A stretch of DNA of 64,000 nt from CALNZV01 sp942491115 (lineage in GTDB: Bacteria > Desulfobacterota > Desulfobacteria > Desulfobacterales > UBA5852), in NCBI GenBank assembly GCA_942491115.1, contig CALNZV010000008.1, positions 62,001-126,000 on the forward strand, written 5' to 3'. A program made the translations under genes and the position numbers. The notes beneath the pieces were generated by a model. It did not search any database and was not told the origin of the DNA. It saw only the letters and a list, made by a program, of their open reading frames with translations. Every line of letters starts with the position of its first letter. Positions within the stretch are counted from its first letter, which is position 1. Shown here piece by piece: positions 44,973 to 53,304 of the stretch.

Positions 44973-46262
44973 TTACTCGGTTAGCTTCTTGAATGCGCCC
45001 TCCGCGGCCTCGACGGTTCGATCGATGGCGTCGTCATCGTGGGACAAGGAGACGAAGAGCGCCTCGAACTGGGAGGGAGCCAGGTAGATGCCCCGCTCAA
45101 GCATTTCTCTGAAATAGATAGAAAACCGCTCCAAATTGCTGTGACGCGCTTCCGAGAAGGAGCGCACCGGCTCCCGGGTGAAAAAGACGCCGAGCATCGA
45201 TCCCACGCGATTGATCGTGGTATCGATCCCCGATGCGGTTGCCGCATCCATCAACCCGCTTTCCAGTCGCCGAGAGGCCTTCTCCAACGTTTCATAGACG
45301 CCCGGCCGCTTCAACTCCCTGAGGGTGGCGATACCGGCAGCCATTGCCACAGGATTTCCCGACAAGGTGCCGGCCTGATAGACCGGGCCTTCCGGCGCCA
45401 CGTGCTGCATAATGTCTTTCCGCCCCCCGTATGCGCCCACCGGAAGCCCGCCACCGATAATTTTGCCAAAACAGGTCACATCGGGTGCAATGGCAAATCG
45501 CTCTTGGGCACCGCCGTACGCCAGACGAAATCCGGTCATCACCTCGTCAAAAATCAGGAGACTTCCAGCCGCTCGTGTTTTTTCCCTCAGTGTTTCCAGA
45601 AACCCCTCGGAAGGAGGCACCATTCCCATGTTGCCCGCCGCCGGCTCGACGATGACACCGGCGATCTCTTGGCCCCGAGCATCCATCAGGGCTGAGAACG
45701 CCTTCGCATCATTGTAGGGCAGGGACAGGGTGAACTGGGTCACCGGCTCCGGAACACCCGGGCTGCCCGGGATGTTCAGCGTGGCCACCCCCGAGCCGGC
45801 GTCCACCAGAAGGGTATCTGCATGGCCATGATAGCAGCCATCGAATTTGACCACGAAAGGCCGCCGGGTCGCCCCTCTGGCCAGTCGAATGGCGCTCATG
45901 GTGGCTTCGGTGCCGGAGTTGACCATGCGGATCTTTTCCACGGAGGGAACCGCCTCGGTCACCATTTCAGCCAATTCGATTTCCAAATCGGTGGGAGCGC
46001 CAAAGCTGGTGCCCCGGTCCAGAACCTGACGGATAGCATCGAGAACAGCCGGGTGCCGGTGACCAAGGATCATCGGCCCCCAAGAGCCAACATAATCAAT
46101 GTAGGCATTGCCGTCCACGTCATAGATACGGCATCCGTCGGCTTTGGCAATAAAAGGCGGGGTAAGGCCAACGGAACGAAAGGCGCGCACCGGACTGTTC
46201 ACCCCCCCCGGGATGCAATGCCGGGCACGCTCAAAGAGTTGGGCCGATTTGTCTCGAGTCAT
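44973..46262 (-). CDS. hemL: Glutamate-1-semialdehyde 2,1-aminomutase
   Basis: HemL is the PLP enzyme that makes 5-aminolevulinate in the C5 pathway, supplying haem, sirohaem and cobalamin, all needed by sulfate reducers. The 429-residue product has the family sequence IPGGVNSPVRAFRSVG, VGSWGPMILGHRHPAV, MVNSGTEATMSAIRLAR, DGCYHGHADTLLV, LIFDEVMTGFRLAYGG, and the PLP lysine in CFGKIIGGGLPVGAYGG. The ATG at 46262 has AAGGAT 7 nt upstream; the frame begins one codon earlier with TTG. All catalytic parts are intact. Confidence 0.97.
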   Translation of the reverse strand: MTRDKSAQLFERARHCIPGGVNSPVRAFRSVGLTPPFIAKADGCRIYDVDGNAYIDYVGSWGPMILGHRHPAVLDAIRQVLDRGTSFGAPTDLEIELAEMVTEAVPSVEKIRMVNSGTEATMSAIRLARGATRRPFVVKFDGCYHGHADTLLVDAGSGVATLNIPGSPGVPEPVTQFTLSLPYNDAKAFSALMDARGQEIAGVIVEPAAGNMGMVPPSEGFLETLREKTRAAGSLLIFDEVMTGFRLAYGGAQERFAIAPDVTCFGKIIGGGLPVGAYGGRKDIMQHVAPEGPVYQAGTLSGNPVAMAAGIATLRELKRPGVYETLEKASRRLESGLMDAATASGIDTTINRVGSMLGVFFTREPVRSFSEARHSNLERFSIYFREMLERGIYLAPSQFEALFVSLSHDDDAIDRTVEAAEGAFKKLTE

Positions 46263-46532
46263 CAACGGGATCCTTTCATCCGGTCGGCCACCGGTGGTTG
46301 GTGGCTTCCACGCTCAGGGAACTTGAAAAGGGGGACTCTCGCCTGTAGAATAGAATCGGGCGGTAACCGCTCGAGATCGAACGGGATTGACGATCCCCAC
46401 CGGCTGAAACCTACCAGACACCCGGCAGCCGGTCAAGACAGCCTGAGAAACAGCAGGGGCGAGCCTCACTGCCCGAAACCCCAAGCTCTATGGCCGGGAT
46501 GACAAGCGCGTGGCTCTGAATCGGATCGATCC

Positions 46533-47270
46533 ATGAACCGAAATCGCACCCTAAAACGGCTAGCCAAACTGTTGACCACCGCACTTGGCCAGTCCCCCCA
46601 TGAATACGGGCTGGTGCCGGACAAAGACGGATTTGTCGCCGTCAAGGAACTGATAAAGGCCATGCATGAATCCGAGAATACCCAGCGGATTCGAAGGACC
46701 GACATCGAGGAGTTGGTCCTATCGTTGCCGGATCCGGGAGTGGAGGTGCTCGGCAACCGCATCCGGGCCTCGGGATATCGCCCAAAGCCCATTCCCACAC
46801 CAGCGGCGTCTTTGCCGAAACACCTCTTTACCTGCATCCGGCGAAAAGCGCATCTGGCCGTATCCAAGCAGGGCATTCGCCGGTCGGGGAATGCCCTGCC
46901 TGTTCTGCTGACACCGGATCGCCCCACCGCCCAGCGGCTGGGACGCCGCCGCGACGCTGATCCGGTCCTGGTCACTGTCAATACCCGCATGGCGACGGAA
47001 GCCGGGGCCGTCATCTCCTGTGCGGGCCAAGGACTATACACCGCTGAGAGCCTCCCCTTGGAAGGATTGATTCTGCCGCCTCTGCCCAAGGACCGCACCC
47101 AGGACCATCTACCGGCACCACCCGATGTCAAGCCCCCATCCACTTCCGCCGGAAGTTATGTCGTCGACCCATCGTCTTGGACAGCCAACGAAAGACCGGC
47201 CCGCAAACCAGCTAATAGAAAGCGGGACCCGGAATGGAAACGGGTTAGGAAACGCTCGAAACGACAGTGA
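46533..47270 (+). CDS. KptA/Tpt1-like RNA 2'-phosphotransferase homologue with degenerate active site
   Basis: The 245-residue product resembles KptA/Tpt1, which removes 2'-phosphate from RNA using NAD+. The N-terminal winged helix aligns (RLAKLLTTALGQSPHEYGLV, DKDGFVAVKELIKAMHE, IEELVLSLPDPGVEVLGNRI), and the second lobe keeps parts of the ADP-ribosyl-transferase fold (LLTPDRPTAQRLGRRRDADP, LVTVNT, GQGLYTAESLPLEGL). However the usual Arg-His of the first motif, the GHS and the HGT motifs are not visible: LLTTALGQ replaces xxLRH and PKHLFTC stands where YHGT is expected. A proline- and lysine-rich tail of about 55 residues follows. It may be a catalytically inactive RNA- or nucleotide-binding derivative. 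tRNA-Lys lies downstream. Confidence 0.75.
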   Translation: MNRNRTLKRLAKLLTTALGQSPHEYGLVPDKDGFVAVKELIKAMHESENTQRIRRTDIEELVLSLPDPGVEVLGNRIRASGYRPKPIPTPAASLPKHLFTCIRRKAHLAVSKQGIRRSGNALPVLLTPDRPTAQRLGRRRDADPVLVTVNTRMATEAGAVISCAGQGLYTAESLPLEGLILPPLPKDRTQDHLPAPPDVKPPSTSAGSYVVDPSSWTANERPARKPANRKRDPEWKRVRKRSKRQ

Positions 47271-47321
47271 ACCGACGCCCCGGCGGCAAAGACCCAGAGC
47301 CGTAACGCGTCTAAAAACCGT

Positions 47322-47350
47322 TTGACACGGCTAGGCAAAGTTGATACGAA
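47322..47350 (+). promoter_or_regulatory. Promoter of tRNA-Lys
   Basis: TTGACA (47322-47327) followed after 17 bp by TACGAA (47345-47350), 33 bp before the tRNA 5' end. Confidence 0.5.
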
Positions 47351-47383
47351 GCATCCCCGGTTGCCGGAGGCAATCGGTACACA

Positions 47384-47460
<77 letters not shown>

Positions 47461-47471
47461 CCATGCCATCC

Positions 47472-47507
47472 AAGGGCTGCCTTCTTCCGGAGGAGCCCTT
47501 TTCTTTT
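47472..47507 (+). terminator. Intrinsic terminator of tRNA-Lys
   Basis: AAGGGCT pairs with AGCCCTT across a 15-nt loop, followed by TTCTTTT on the plus strand, 11 bp after the tRNA. Confidence 0.8.
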
Positions 47508-47580
47508 GCCTTCCCTGGCCTTGGGGCCCTCCTTTTACCTGTCACGCCCGTTAAAGGGCCATCGACTCACCGAATAGCTA

Positions 47581-47609
47581 TTGACAATTATTTATTTTAT
47601 CCTTTATAA
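47581..47609 (+). promoter_or_regulatory. Promoter of the rpsF-rpsR-rplI operon
   Basis: TTGACA (47581-47586), a 17-bp AT-rich spacer and TTATAA (47604-47609). The predicted transcript has a leader of about 65 nt before rpsF. Confidence 0.82.
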
Positions 47610-47635
47610 ACATTGATTTTATCAAGATCACAATC

Positions 47636-47664
47636 CTTGCTCCTCCCCCCGTTGGAGGGGCTTT
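47636..47664 (+). promoter_or_regulatory. Candidate S6:S18-binding leader hairpin of rpsF
   Basis: The leader contains CTTGCTCC-TCCCCCCG-TTGGAGGGG-type sequence that folds into a C-rich/G-rich hairpin with a CCG trinucleotide next to GGA. CCG plus GGA in a leader stem-loop is the hallmark of the S6:S18 autoregulatory element described for many rpsF leaders. Binding of surplus S6:S18 would repress translation of the operon; here the match is by eye. Confidence 0.5.
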
Positions 47665-47683
47665 ATACCCAAAAGGAGGATCT

Positions 47684-48115
47684 ATGAAGCGTTACGAAAC
47701 CATTGTCATTATTGATCCCGATCTTTCCGACGATCAGCGGCGTCCCGTATTCGACCGAATCGAAGAGATCATTCCCCAGCAGGGGGGACAGCTGATCAAG
47801 GTGGAAGACTGGGGCGCCCGCAAGCTGGCTTACCCGATCAAGAAAAAACCCCGTGGATTTTACACCCTTATCGACTTTTGCGGAGAAGGACCGCTGGTTT
47901 CCGAAATGGAGCGGTTTTTCAAAATCGATGACCGGGTAATGAAATTCATGACGGTCCTGACCGATTCCGAAGTCGATCCGAGCCGCATCACCGAGGATAC
48001 CGTCGAAGACGAACCAGAGGCGGCAGCCGAAGGGACGACTCCTTCCGAAGACGACGACGCGCCAGCCGAACCCGCCCAACCAGACGTATCCGACGTCGAG
48101 AAGAAGGAGGAATAG
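47684..48115 (+). CDS. rpsF: 30S ribosomal protein S6
   Basis: The 143-residue protein starts MKRYETIVIIDPDLSDDQRR and contains EDWGARKLAYPIKKKPRGFY and the RVMKFMTVL strand, the S6 core. An acidic tail of about 40 residues (EDTVEDEPEAAAEGT and on) extends beyond the usual end, as in many proteobacterial S6 proteins that receive C-terminal glutamates or have long acidic tails. AAAAGGAGGATCT gives a strong ribosome binding site. First gene of rpsF-rpsR-rplI-dnaB. Confidence 0.97.
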   Translation: MKRYETIVIIDPDLSDDQRRPVFDRIEEIIPQQGGQLIKVEDWGARKLAYPIKKKPRGFYTLIDFCGEGPLVSEMERFFKIDDRVMKFMTVLTDSEVDPSRITEDTVEDEPEAAAEGTTPSEDDDAPAEPAQPDVSDVEKKEE

Positions 48116-48118
48116 ACC

Positions 48119-48403
48119 ATGGCTCCCAGACCCCATTCAGGCCAGAGGAAAACCGGCGGCAAACGCAAGAGAAGAGTTTATCATCGACGGAAAGTCTGTC
48201 GGTTTTGCGCTGACAGCTCCCTGGACATCAGCTACAAGGAGCCCAGGCAACTCAAGAGCTTCATCACCGAGCGAGGGAAAATAATCCCCAGGCGGATTTC
48301 CGGGTGCTGTGCAAAACACCAACGCCGGCTCACCCATTCCATCAAACGGGCGCGGACCATCGCGCTGCTGCCGTATGTCGGCACCCCCGATTTCAACAAA
48401 TAA
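48119..48403 (+). CDS. rpsR: 30S ribosomal protein S18
   Basis: The 94-residue protein has an N-terminal basic extension, then KVCRFCADSS and ISYKEPRQLKSFITERGKI, RRISGCCAKHQRRLTHSIKR and ALLPYVG. The cysteines (CRFC and CC) with His indicate the zinc-binding (C+) form of S18. The gene begins 3 nt after the rpsF stop, with AAGGAGG inside the end of rpsF. Confidence 0.97.
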   Translation: MAPRPHSGQRKTGGKRKRRVYHRRKVCRFCADSSLDISYKEPRQLKSFITERGKIIPRRISGCCAKHQRRLTHSIKRARTIALLPYVGTPDFNK

Positions 48404-48429
48404 CCCGTTTCTTCGGAGGGTCTGAACCC

Positions 48430-48885
48430 ATGAAAGTGATTCTGAAGGAAACCATAGAATCCCTGGGTATCATCGGCAGCGAGGTGAAGGTTGCCAACGG
48501 ATATGCCCGAAACTATCTGCTGCCCCAGGGAAAGGCCGTGGAGGCCACCCCGCAGAACATCAAACAGCTCGAACACGAGCGGACGAAGTTCGAACTGCAG
48601 ATCGCCAAGGAAAAGTCATTTGCAGAAGAAATGGCCAAGCGCCTCGACGGTGTGGAGTGCACGGTCAAAGCCAAAACCATTGATGAGGAGACCCTCTACG
48701 GGTCGGTCGGAATCCGTGAAATCATCGATGCCCTGGCCGAGCAGGACGTCACCATCGAAAAACGGATGATTCTGCTCAACGAACCGCTGAAGCGAATCGG
48801 CTCCTTCAATATTCCGATCCGGGTCTACCGGGATGTGGAGCCTGAAATTACCGTTCATATCCTCCCTGAGGACAACCCCAAATAG
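48430..48885 (+). CDS. rplI: 50S ribosomal protein L9
   Basis: The 151-residue protein has the L9 N-terminal domain VILKETIESLGIIGSEVKVA then GYARNYLLPQGKAVEAT, the long connecting helix, and the C-terminal domain with TIDEETLYGSVGIREI. The open frame continues upstream inside rpsR, but ATG 48430 preceded by GGAGG (10 nt) is the family start. It follows rpsR by 26 bp and precedes dnaB. Confidence 0.97.
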   Translation: MKVILKETIESLGIIGSEVKVANGYARNYLLPQGKAVEATPQNIKQLEHERTKFELQIAKEKSFAEEMAKRLDGVECTVKAKTIDEETLYGSVGIREIIDALAEQDVTIEKRMILLNEPLKRIGSFNIPIRVYRDVEPEITVHILPEDNPK

Positions 48886-48984
48886 GCGTTCGTGGCTTCC
48901 ATCGGTGCCGCTTGCCCTGATGGTGCGGGCGGCACCGGCGTTTCTCCGAGTCGGAATCGCCAGTCTGCACAGCCGGTGGTCTCA

Positions 48985-50367
48985 ATGGCCCGACATCAAA
49001 CCGACACCCCCCAAGGATCGGATGCCTACGGCCTTCTTCCCCAAAGCGTTGAGGCCGAGGAGTCCCTGCTGAGTTCCATCCTCATCGACAACACCACCCT
49101 CGACGATATTCTGGATGTGTTGTCACCGGCCGATTTCTACCGAAGCGCCCACCAAAAAGTCTTCTCCGCAATCACCGACCTTTCAGCAAGAGGCGAACCC
49201 GTCGACCTGGTTACCCTATCGGATCGATTGAAAGTCAAGGGAGACCTGGAGACGGTGGGCGGGGTCACCTTTCTTTCCAGGCTGATCGAGTCCGCCCCCT
49301 TTGCCGTCAACGCCCCTCACTATGCCCGGATCGTTCATGAGAAGGCAGTGCTTCGGCGACTCATCGATACCGCCAACAAAATTACACGGACGTGCTTCGA
49401 AGCTGGGAAAGAGATGGATGAGATCGTCGATTTTGCAGAATCCGCCATCTTTGAAATCTCTGAGAACAAGGGAAGCCAGGCCTTTATTCCTCTCGGTCAG
49501 CTGATCGACGGCAACATCGACATGTTAGAGGATCGGCAGGGCAACAAAGCCCTGGTAACGGGCGTCGAGACGGGGTTTTCTGATCTCGACAGCCTGACCT
49601 CTGGCCTTCAACCCTCGGATCTCATCATACTGGCCGCACGGCCCAGCATGGGGAAAACCGCTCTGGCGCTAAATCTCGCCCGCAATGCCGCCATCGCCGC
49701 CCATTCGGCCGTCGCGATTTTTTCTCTGGAGATGTCCAAGGAGCAATTGTCCATGCGGATGCTCTGCTCCGAGGCGCAGGTCGATGCTTTCCGCCTCCGG
49801 GGTGGATTCCTCAGCACCGACGACTGGGAGCGGCTCACCCATGCGGCGGACGTCCTGTCCGCAGCGCCCATTTTTATCGATGATTCGGCGGATGTGACAT
49901 CGATGGATATTCGCACAAAGGCCAGGCGGCTGAAAATGGATCACGACCTCAGCCTGGTGATCATCGATTATCTCCAGCTCATGAAGGGCCGCAGCGGCAT
50001 CGAACGGAGAGATCTGGAGATTTCAGAGATTTCCCGATCGCTAAAGTCCCTTGCAAAGGAGTTGAATGTTCCGGTGCTGGCCCTCTCCCAGCTGAACCGT
50101 AAACTGGAAGAGCGAAACGACAAGCGCCCCAAACTCTCCGATCTGAGAGAATCTGGAGCCTTAGAGCAAGATGCGGACGTCGTAATGTTTATCTACAGAG
50201 ACGACGTCTACAACAAAGACGAAAACAACCCGAACCGAGGAACGGCTGAAATCATTGTGGCCAAGCACCGCAACGGACCCACCGGCGACATCACCCTGAC
50301 ATTCAGGGGCGCCTCGACGCGATTTGAAAACCATGCGCGAGACCCCTACTCCCGGCAGAGCACCTGA
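48985..50367 (+). CDS. dnaB: Replicative DNA helicase DnaB
   Basis: DnaB unwinds the fork and loads primase. The N-terminal domain (SVEAEESLLSSILIDNTTLD, then HYARIVHEKAVLRRLIDTANKI) is followed by the RecA-like domain with Walker A ARPSMGKTALALNLARNAA, FSLEMSKEQLSMRML, Walker B VIIDYLQLMKG and ALSQLNRKLEERNDKRPKLS, DLRESGALEQDADVVMFIYR. The start is uncertain. ATG 48985 is used, giving 460 residues; the frame is open to GTG 48892, which would add 31 residues of low-complexity sequence. It is the last gene of the S6-S18-L9 operon, a common arrangement. Confidence 0.94.
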   Translation: MARHQTDTPQGSDAYGLLPQSVEAEESLLSSILIDNTTLDDILDVLSPADFYRSAHQKVFSAITDLSARGEPVDLVTLSDRLKVKGDLETVGGVTFLSRLIESAPFAVNAPHYARIVHEKAVLRRLIDTANKITRTCFEAGKEMDEIVDFAESAIFEISENKGSQAFIPLGQLIDGNIDMLEDRQGNKALVTGVETGFSDLDSLTSGLQPSDLIILAARPSMGKTALALNLARNAAIAAHSAVAIFSLEMSKEQLSMRMLCSEAQVDAFRLRGGFLSTDDWERLTHAADVLSAAPIFIDDSADVTSMDIRTKARRLKMDHDLSLVIIDYLQLMKGRSGIERRDLEISEISRSLKSLAKELNVPVLALSQLNRKLEERNDKRPKLSDLRESGALEQDADVVMFIYRDDVYNKDENNPNRGTAEIIVAKHRNGPTGDITLTFRGASTRFENHARDPYSRQST

Positions 50368-50497
50368 TGGGAGAGATGACCTCCTGGATGTCACCGCCCC
50401 ATTGCCGGAGCCAATACCCCGAAGACATGGATTCGATCCCATCTGTTCTTGAATCCTCCGGTTTGGGGCGACCTCATCCTATCCCCCCCACCCATCC

Positions 50498-52171
50498 ATG
50501 AAACGCATCCATGGACATACGACGGGACTAAAGCCGGAGCAGATCAAACGACTGGAACGATTCTATCGACGGCGTGTTCCTCCCCAATCGATTCTCTCCT
50601 ACGATCTGGCCAAGGACATGGGACGGCTCTCCAGGGAAACCGGACGCCAGATCGGCCTGTTGATCGACCGGACCGGGCGGGTGGCCGCTGTCCTCATTGG
50701 GGATAGCCAGAAGATCGTCATCCCGGATGTAAGCGATTACCGGGTGGCTCCAGGCCGGCTCCGGGGGCTGAGATGCATCCACACCCATCTCGACGGTGAG
50801 CCCCTTACAAAAGACGATCTAACCGACCTTGCCCTCCTTCGTTTGGATCTCATGGCCGCCGTCACCGTCTCGAACCAGGGCATGCCCGACCGCATTCTTG
50901 TCGCCCACGTGCTTCCAGGAAAAAGGGGCGTCACCAGCCATCGGCAACTGGACCCCATTCTGCCCTCACAGCCTGACATCGGTTGTCTGGCCTTGATTCA
51001 CGCCCTCGAATCGGAACTGGCCCAAAAGGCAAGAGTTCAGGCCGCCGGCAGCGGCGGGGAACAGGCCCTTCTGGTCAGTGTGGCCACCACCTCACGAAAA
51101 GAGGCAGCGGCCTCCCTTCAGGAGCTCAGAGAATTGGCCATCACCGGGGGCATCACCATCATCGACAGCGTCCTTCAGATGCGCCATCGGGCAGACTCTC
51201 GGTTTCTCATGGGTTCCGGAAAATTGAAGGAGCTGGCGATCGAGGCCCTCCAGAAAAACGCCACCCTGATCATCTTCGACCAGGAGCTCAACCCGTCCCA
51301 GATCCGGTCCATCACCGAACAAATCGAACTCAAGGTCATCGACCGCACCCAGCTGATTCTGGACATCTTTGCCCAGAGAGCGCAATCCCGGGAGGGAAAA
51401 CTCCAGGTCGAACTGGCCCAACTCAAATACCTCCTACCGCGGCTCGTCACCAAAAACACAGCCATGTCCAGGCTTACCGGAGGCATCGGTGGCCGAGGAC
51501 CAGGCGAGACCAAGCTCGAAATCAACCGGCGTCGGGTAAGAGAGCGCATCACCCGGCTGGAAAAATCCCTCCGCAACGTCCAGAGCCACCGCAGCCGGCA
51601 GCGCTCCCGACGCGAAAAACGTCGGCTTCCCGTCGTATCGATTATCGGCTATACCAATGCCGGGAAATCCACCCTTCTCAACACCCTGACCCGAAGTGAC
51701 GTCACCGCTGAAAACCGTCTCTTTGCCACCCTGGATCCGTCAAGCCGCCGACTTAGATTTCCGCGGGATATGGAGGTCATCATTACCGATACGGTCGGGT
51801 TCATCCGTGACCTGCCCAAAGAGCTGATGGTCGCCTTTCGGGCAACCCTCGAAGAATTGGAAGCCGCAGACCTGCTGCTCCATGTCATCGACATCAACAA
51901 CCCCAGGGCCGAACAACACATCCAGTGCGTCGACCGAATCCTGGAAGACCTTCATCTCGACCACATTCCCTGTATCCGGGTGCTCAACAAGTCGGACCGG
52001 GTGGCCAGCGAGGCGCTCTCTCCCATTCAACGTCGGTTGAAAGGCACCCCGGTTTCCGCTCTGAACCGCCGGTCCCTGGCTCCGCTCATCACACAAATGG
52101 AGACGATCCTCGCCGGCCAGAACATGCCGGCGGCATGGCCTTCAGGGACCGACACCCCCAATGCTCTGTGA
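50498..52171 (+). CDS. hflX: GTPase HflX with long N-terminal domain
   Basis: The 557-residue protein contains the HflX core from about residue 188 onward: the glycine-rich domain (GGITIIDSVLQMRHRADSRF, MGSGKLKELAIEA, TGGIGGRGPGETKLEINRRR) and the GTPase with G1 GYTNAGKSTLLN, G2-T, DTVGFIRDLPKELMVAFRAT, and G4 NKSD. HflX acts on the ribosome, splitting stalled 70S or hibernating ribosomes. The first ~185 residues (VPPQSILSYDLAKDMGRLSR, IHTHLDGEPLTKDDLTDLAL) are an extra domain absent from the 426-residue E. coli protein but known in longer homologues. It starts 130 bp after dnaB. Confidence 0.95.
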   Translation: MKRIHGHTTGLKPEQIKRLERFYRRRVPPQSILSYDLAKDMGRLSRETGRQIGLLIDRTGRVAAVLIGDSQKIVIPDVSDYRVAPGRLRGLRCIHTHLDGEPLTKDDLTDLALLRLDLMAAVTVSNQGMPDRILVAHVLPGKRGVTSHRQLDPILPSQPDIGCLALIHALESELAQKARVQAAGSGGEQALLVSVATTSRKEAAASLQELRELAITGGITIIDSVLQMRHRADSRFLMGSGKLKELAIEALQKNATLIIFDQELNPSQIRSITEQIELKVIDRTQLILDIFAQRAQSREGKLQVELAQLKYLLPRLVTKNTAMSRLTGGIGGRGPGETKLEINRRRVRERITRLEKSLRNVQSHRSRQRSRREKRRLPVVSIIGYTNAGKSTLLNTLTRSDVTAENRLFATLDPSSRRLRFPRDMEVIITDTVGFIRDLPKELMVAFRATLEELEAADLLLHVIDINNPRAEQHIQCVDRILEDLHLDHIPCIRVLNKSDRVASEALSPIQRRLKGTPVSALNRRSLAPLITQMETILAGQNMPAAWPSGTDTPNAL

Positions 52172-52259
52172 GCCCGAGAGCGCCAGCCACGGCAGGGACA
52201 GGATGCCCGCGAAAAAGGGTTTGACCTGATGATGGTATCCAGGGTAATCTTCGTCTCTT

Positions 52260-53066
52260 ATGGAATTTGAAACCATCAGGTCGGTCGCCACATCAGCGGC
52301 CCTTCAGGCCGGGGACTGTTTGCTCAGCAAACTCGACCACATCGATCGCATTGATAAGAAGGGGGCGATCGATCTGGTCACCGAGGCCGACATCGCTTCT
52401 GAAAAGTGCATCATCAAGACCATTCGGCGTGTCTTTCCGGACGATACCATTTTATGCGAGGAATCAGGCGACATCCCTGGATCATCCAAGGGCCGCTGGA
52501 TTGTCGATCCGTTGGACGGGACAACGAACTTTGCCCACGGTATCGGTCTGTTCGCCGTTTCCATCGCCTATTCCATCGGCGATGACATCCTCGTTGGCAT
52601 CGTCCTCAATCCGGTGACCCGGGAGTTCTTCAGCGCCGTCAAGGGGCACGGTGCCCAACTCAACGGCCGCACCATTCACGTCTCCAAAATCCCAACCATG
52701 GCCGACAGTCTTCTGGTCACCGGATTTCCTTACAATTTCAAAATGATTCTCAACGCCGTCATCCGTCGTTTTTCCAATTGCCTTGAAGCAAGCCAGGGTG
52801 TTCGGCGCCTGGGCACGGCGGCCATGGATTTGTGCTATGTGGCCTGTGGCCGATTCGAAGGGTTTTGGGAACAGAATCTTCAGCCGTGGGATACGGCCGC
52901 CGGGATGCTCATCGTCCGGGAGGCGGGTGGCAGGGTGTCGACTTTCGATGGATCGGCCTATGACCCTTTCGGCACAAGGGAAATTCTGGCCAGCAACGGC
53001 CTTATACACAATGAAATGGCGACGCTATTGCGCCTAAAGGAGAACGATGAAGACACGGGAGGTTAA
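52260..53066 (+). CDS. suhB: Inositol monophosphatase family protein (SuhB-like)
   Basis: The 268-residue product has all metal-binding motifs of the family: EES (CEESGD), WIVDPLDGTTNFAHG at about residues 81-95, and WDTAAGMLIVREAGG near the end, in the FIG/IMPase fold. Substrates could be inositol 1-phosphate, fructose bisphosphate or a nucleotide phosphate; SuhB of E. coli also binds ribosomal RNA transcription factors. The ribosome binding site is weak. The 65-residue gene overlaps its 3' end by 20 nt. Confidence 0.94.
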   Translation: MEFETIRSVATSAALQAGDCLLSKLDHIDRIDKKGAIDLVTEADIASEKCIIKTIRRVFPDDTILCEESGDIPGSSKGRWIVDPLDGTTNFAHGIGLFAVSIAYSIGDDILVGIVLNPVTREFFSAVKGHGAQLNGRTIHVSKIPTMADSLLVTGFPYNFKMILNAVIRRFSNCLEASQGVRRLGTAAMDLCYVACGRFEGFWEQNLQPWDTAAGMLIVREAGGRVSTFDGSAYDPFGTREILASNGLIHNEMATLLRLKENDEDTGG

Positions 53067-53244
53067 ACCGGTTCTACTCGATCAGTATCTTGAATGTTTC
53101 GGCAGCATGTCCATAGAGGATGCCGTCTGCAGAAAGTTCTGCGTGTTGAACCTACGCTGCGCCATCGAAAAGGAACAGAACATTCGGATGGATATCATTG
53201 ACGACATTGAGCTGGCGAGCGGACCCACGATCCGGTACCAATAA
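53047..53244 (+). CDS. Small hypothetical protein overlapping the suhB 3' end (65 aa)
   Basis: ATG 53047 is preceded by AAAGGAGAACG, a strong ribosome binding site lying inside suhB, and the frames overlap by 20 nt, suggesting translational coupling. The product is mixed charge with four cysteines (ECFGSMSIEDAVCRKFCVLN and RCAIEK), an acidic helix (RMDIIDDIELAS) and no membrane segment. The cysteine pattern might bind a metal. No family is recognised. A terminator for the convergent dnaA gene starts just at its stop. Confidence 0.7.
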   Translation: MKTREVKPVLLDQYLECFGSMSIEDAVCRKFCVLNLRCAIEKEQNIRMDIIDDIELASGPTIRYQ

Positions 53245-53272
53245 AAAGAGGGGGCGGCACCCTATCCCCCTC
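53243..53272 (-). terminator. Intrinsic terminator of dnaA
   Basis: GAGGGGG pairs with CCCCCTC across an 11-nt loop; on the minus strand TTTTTATT follows, 33 bp past the dnaA stop. Confidence 0.85.
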
Positions 53273-53304
53273 CAGACAATTCATTCCCCTTCCGGGCGGC
53301 TCCA

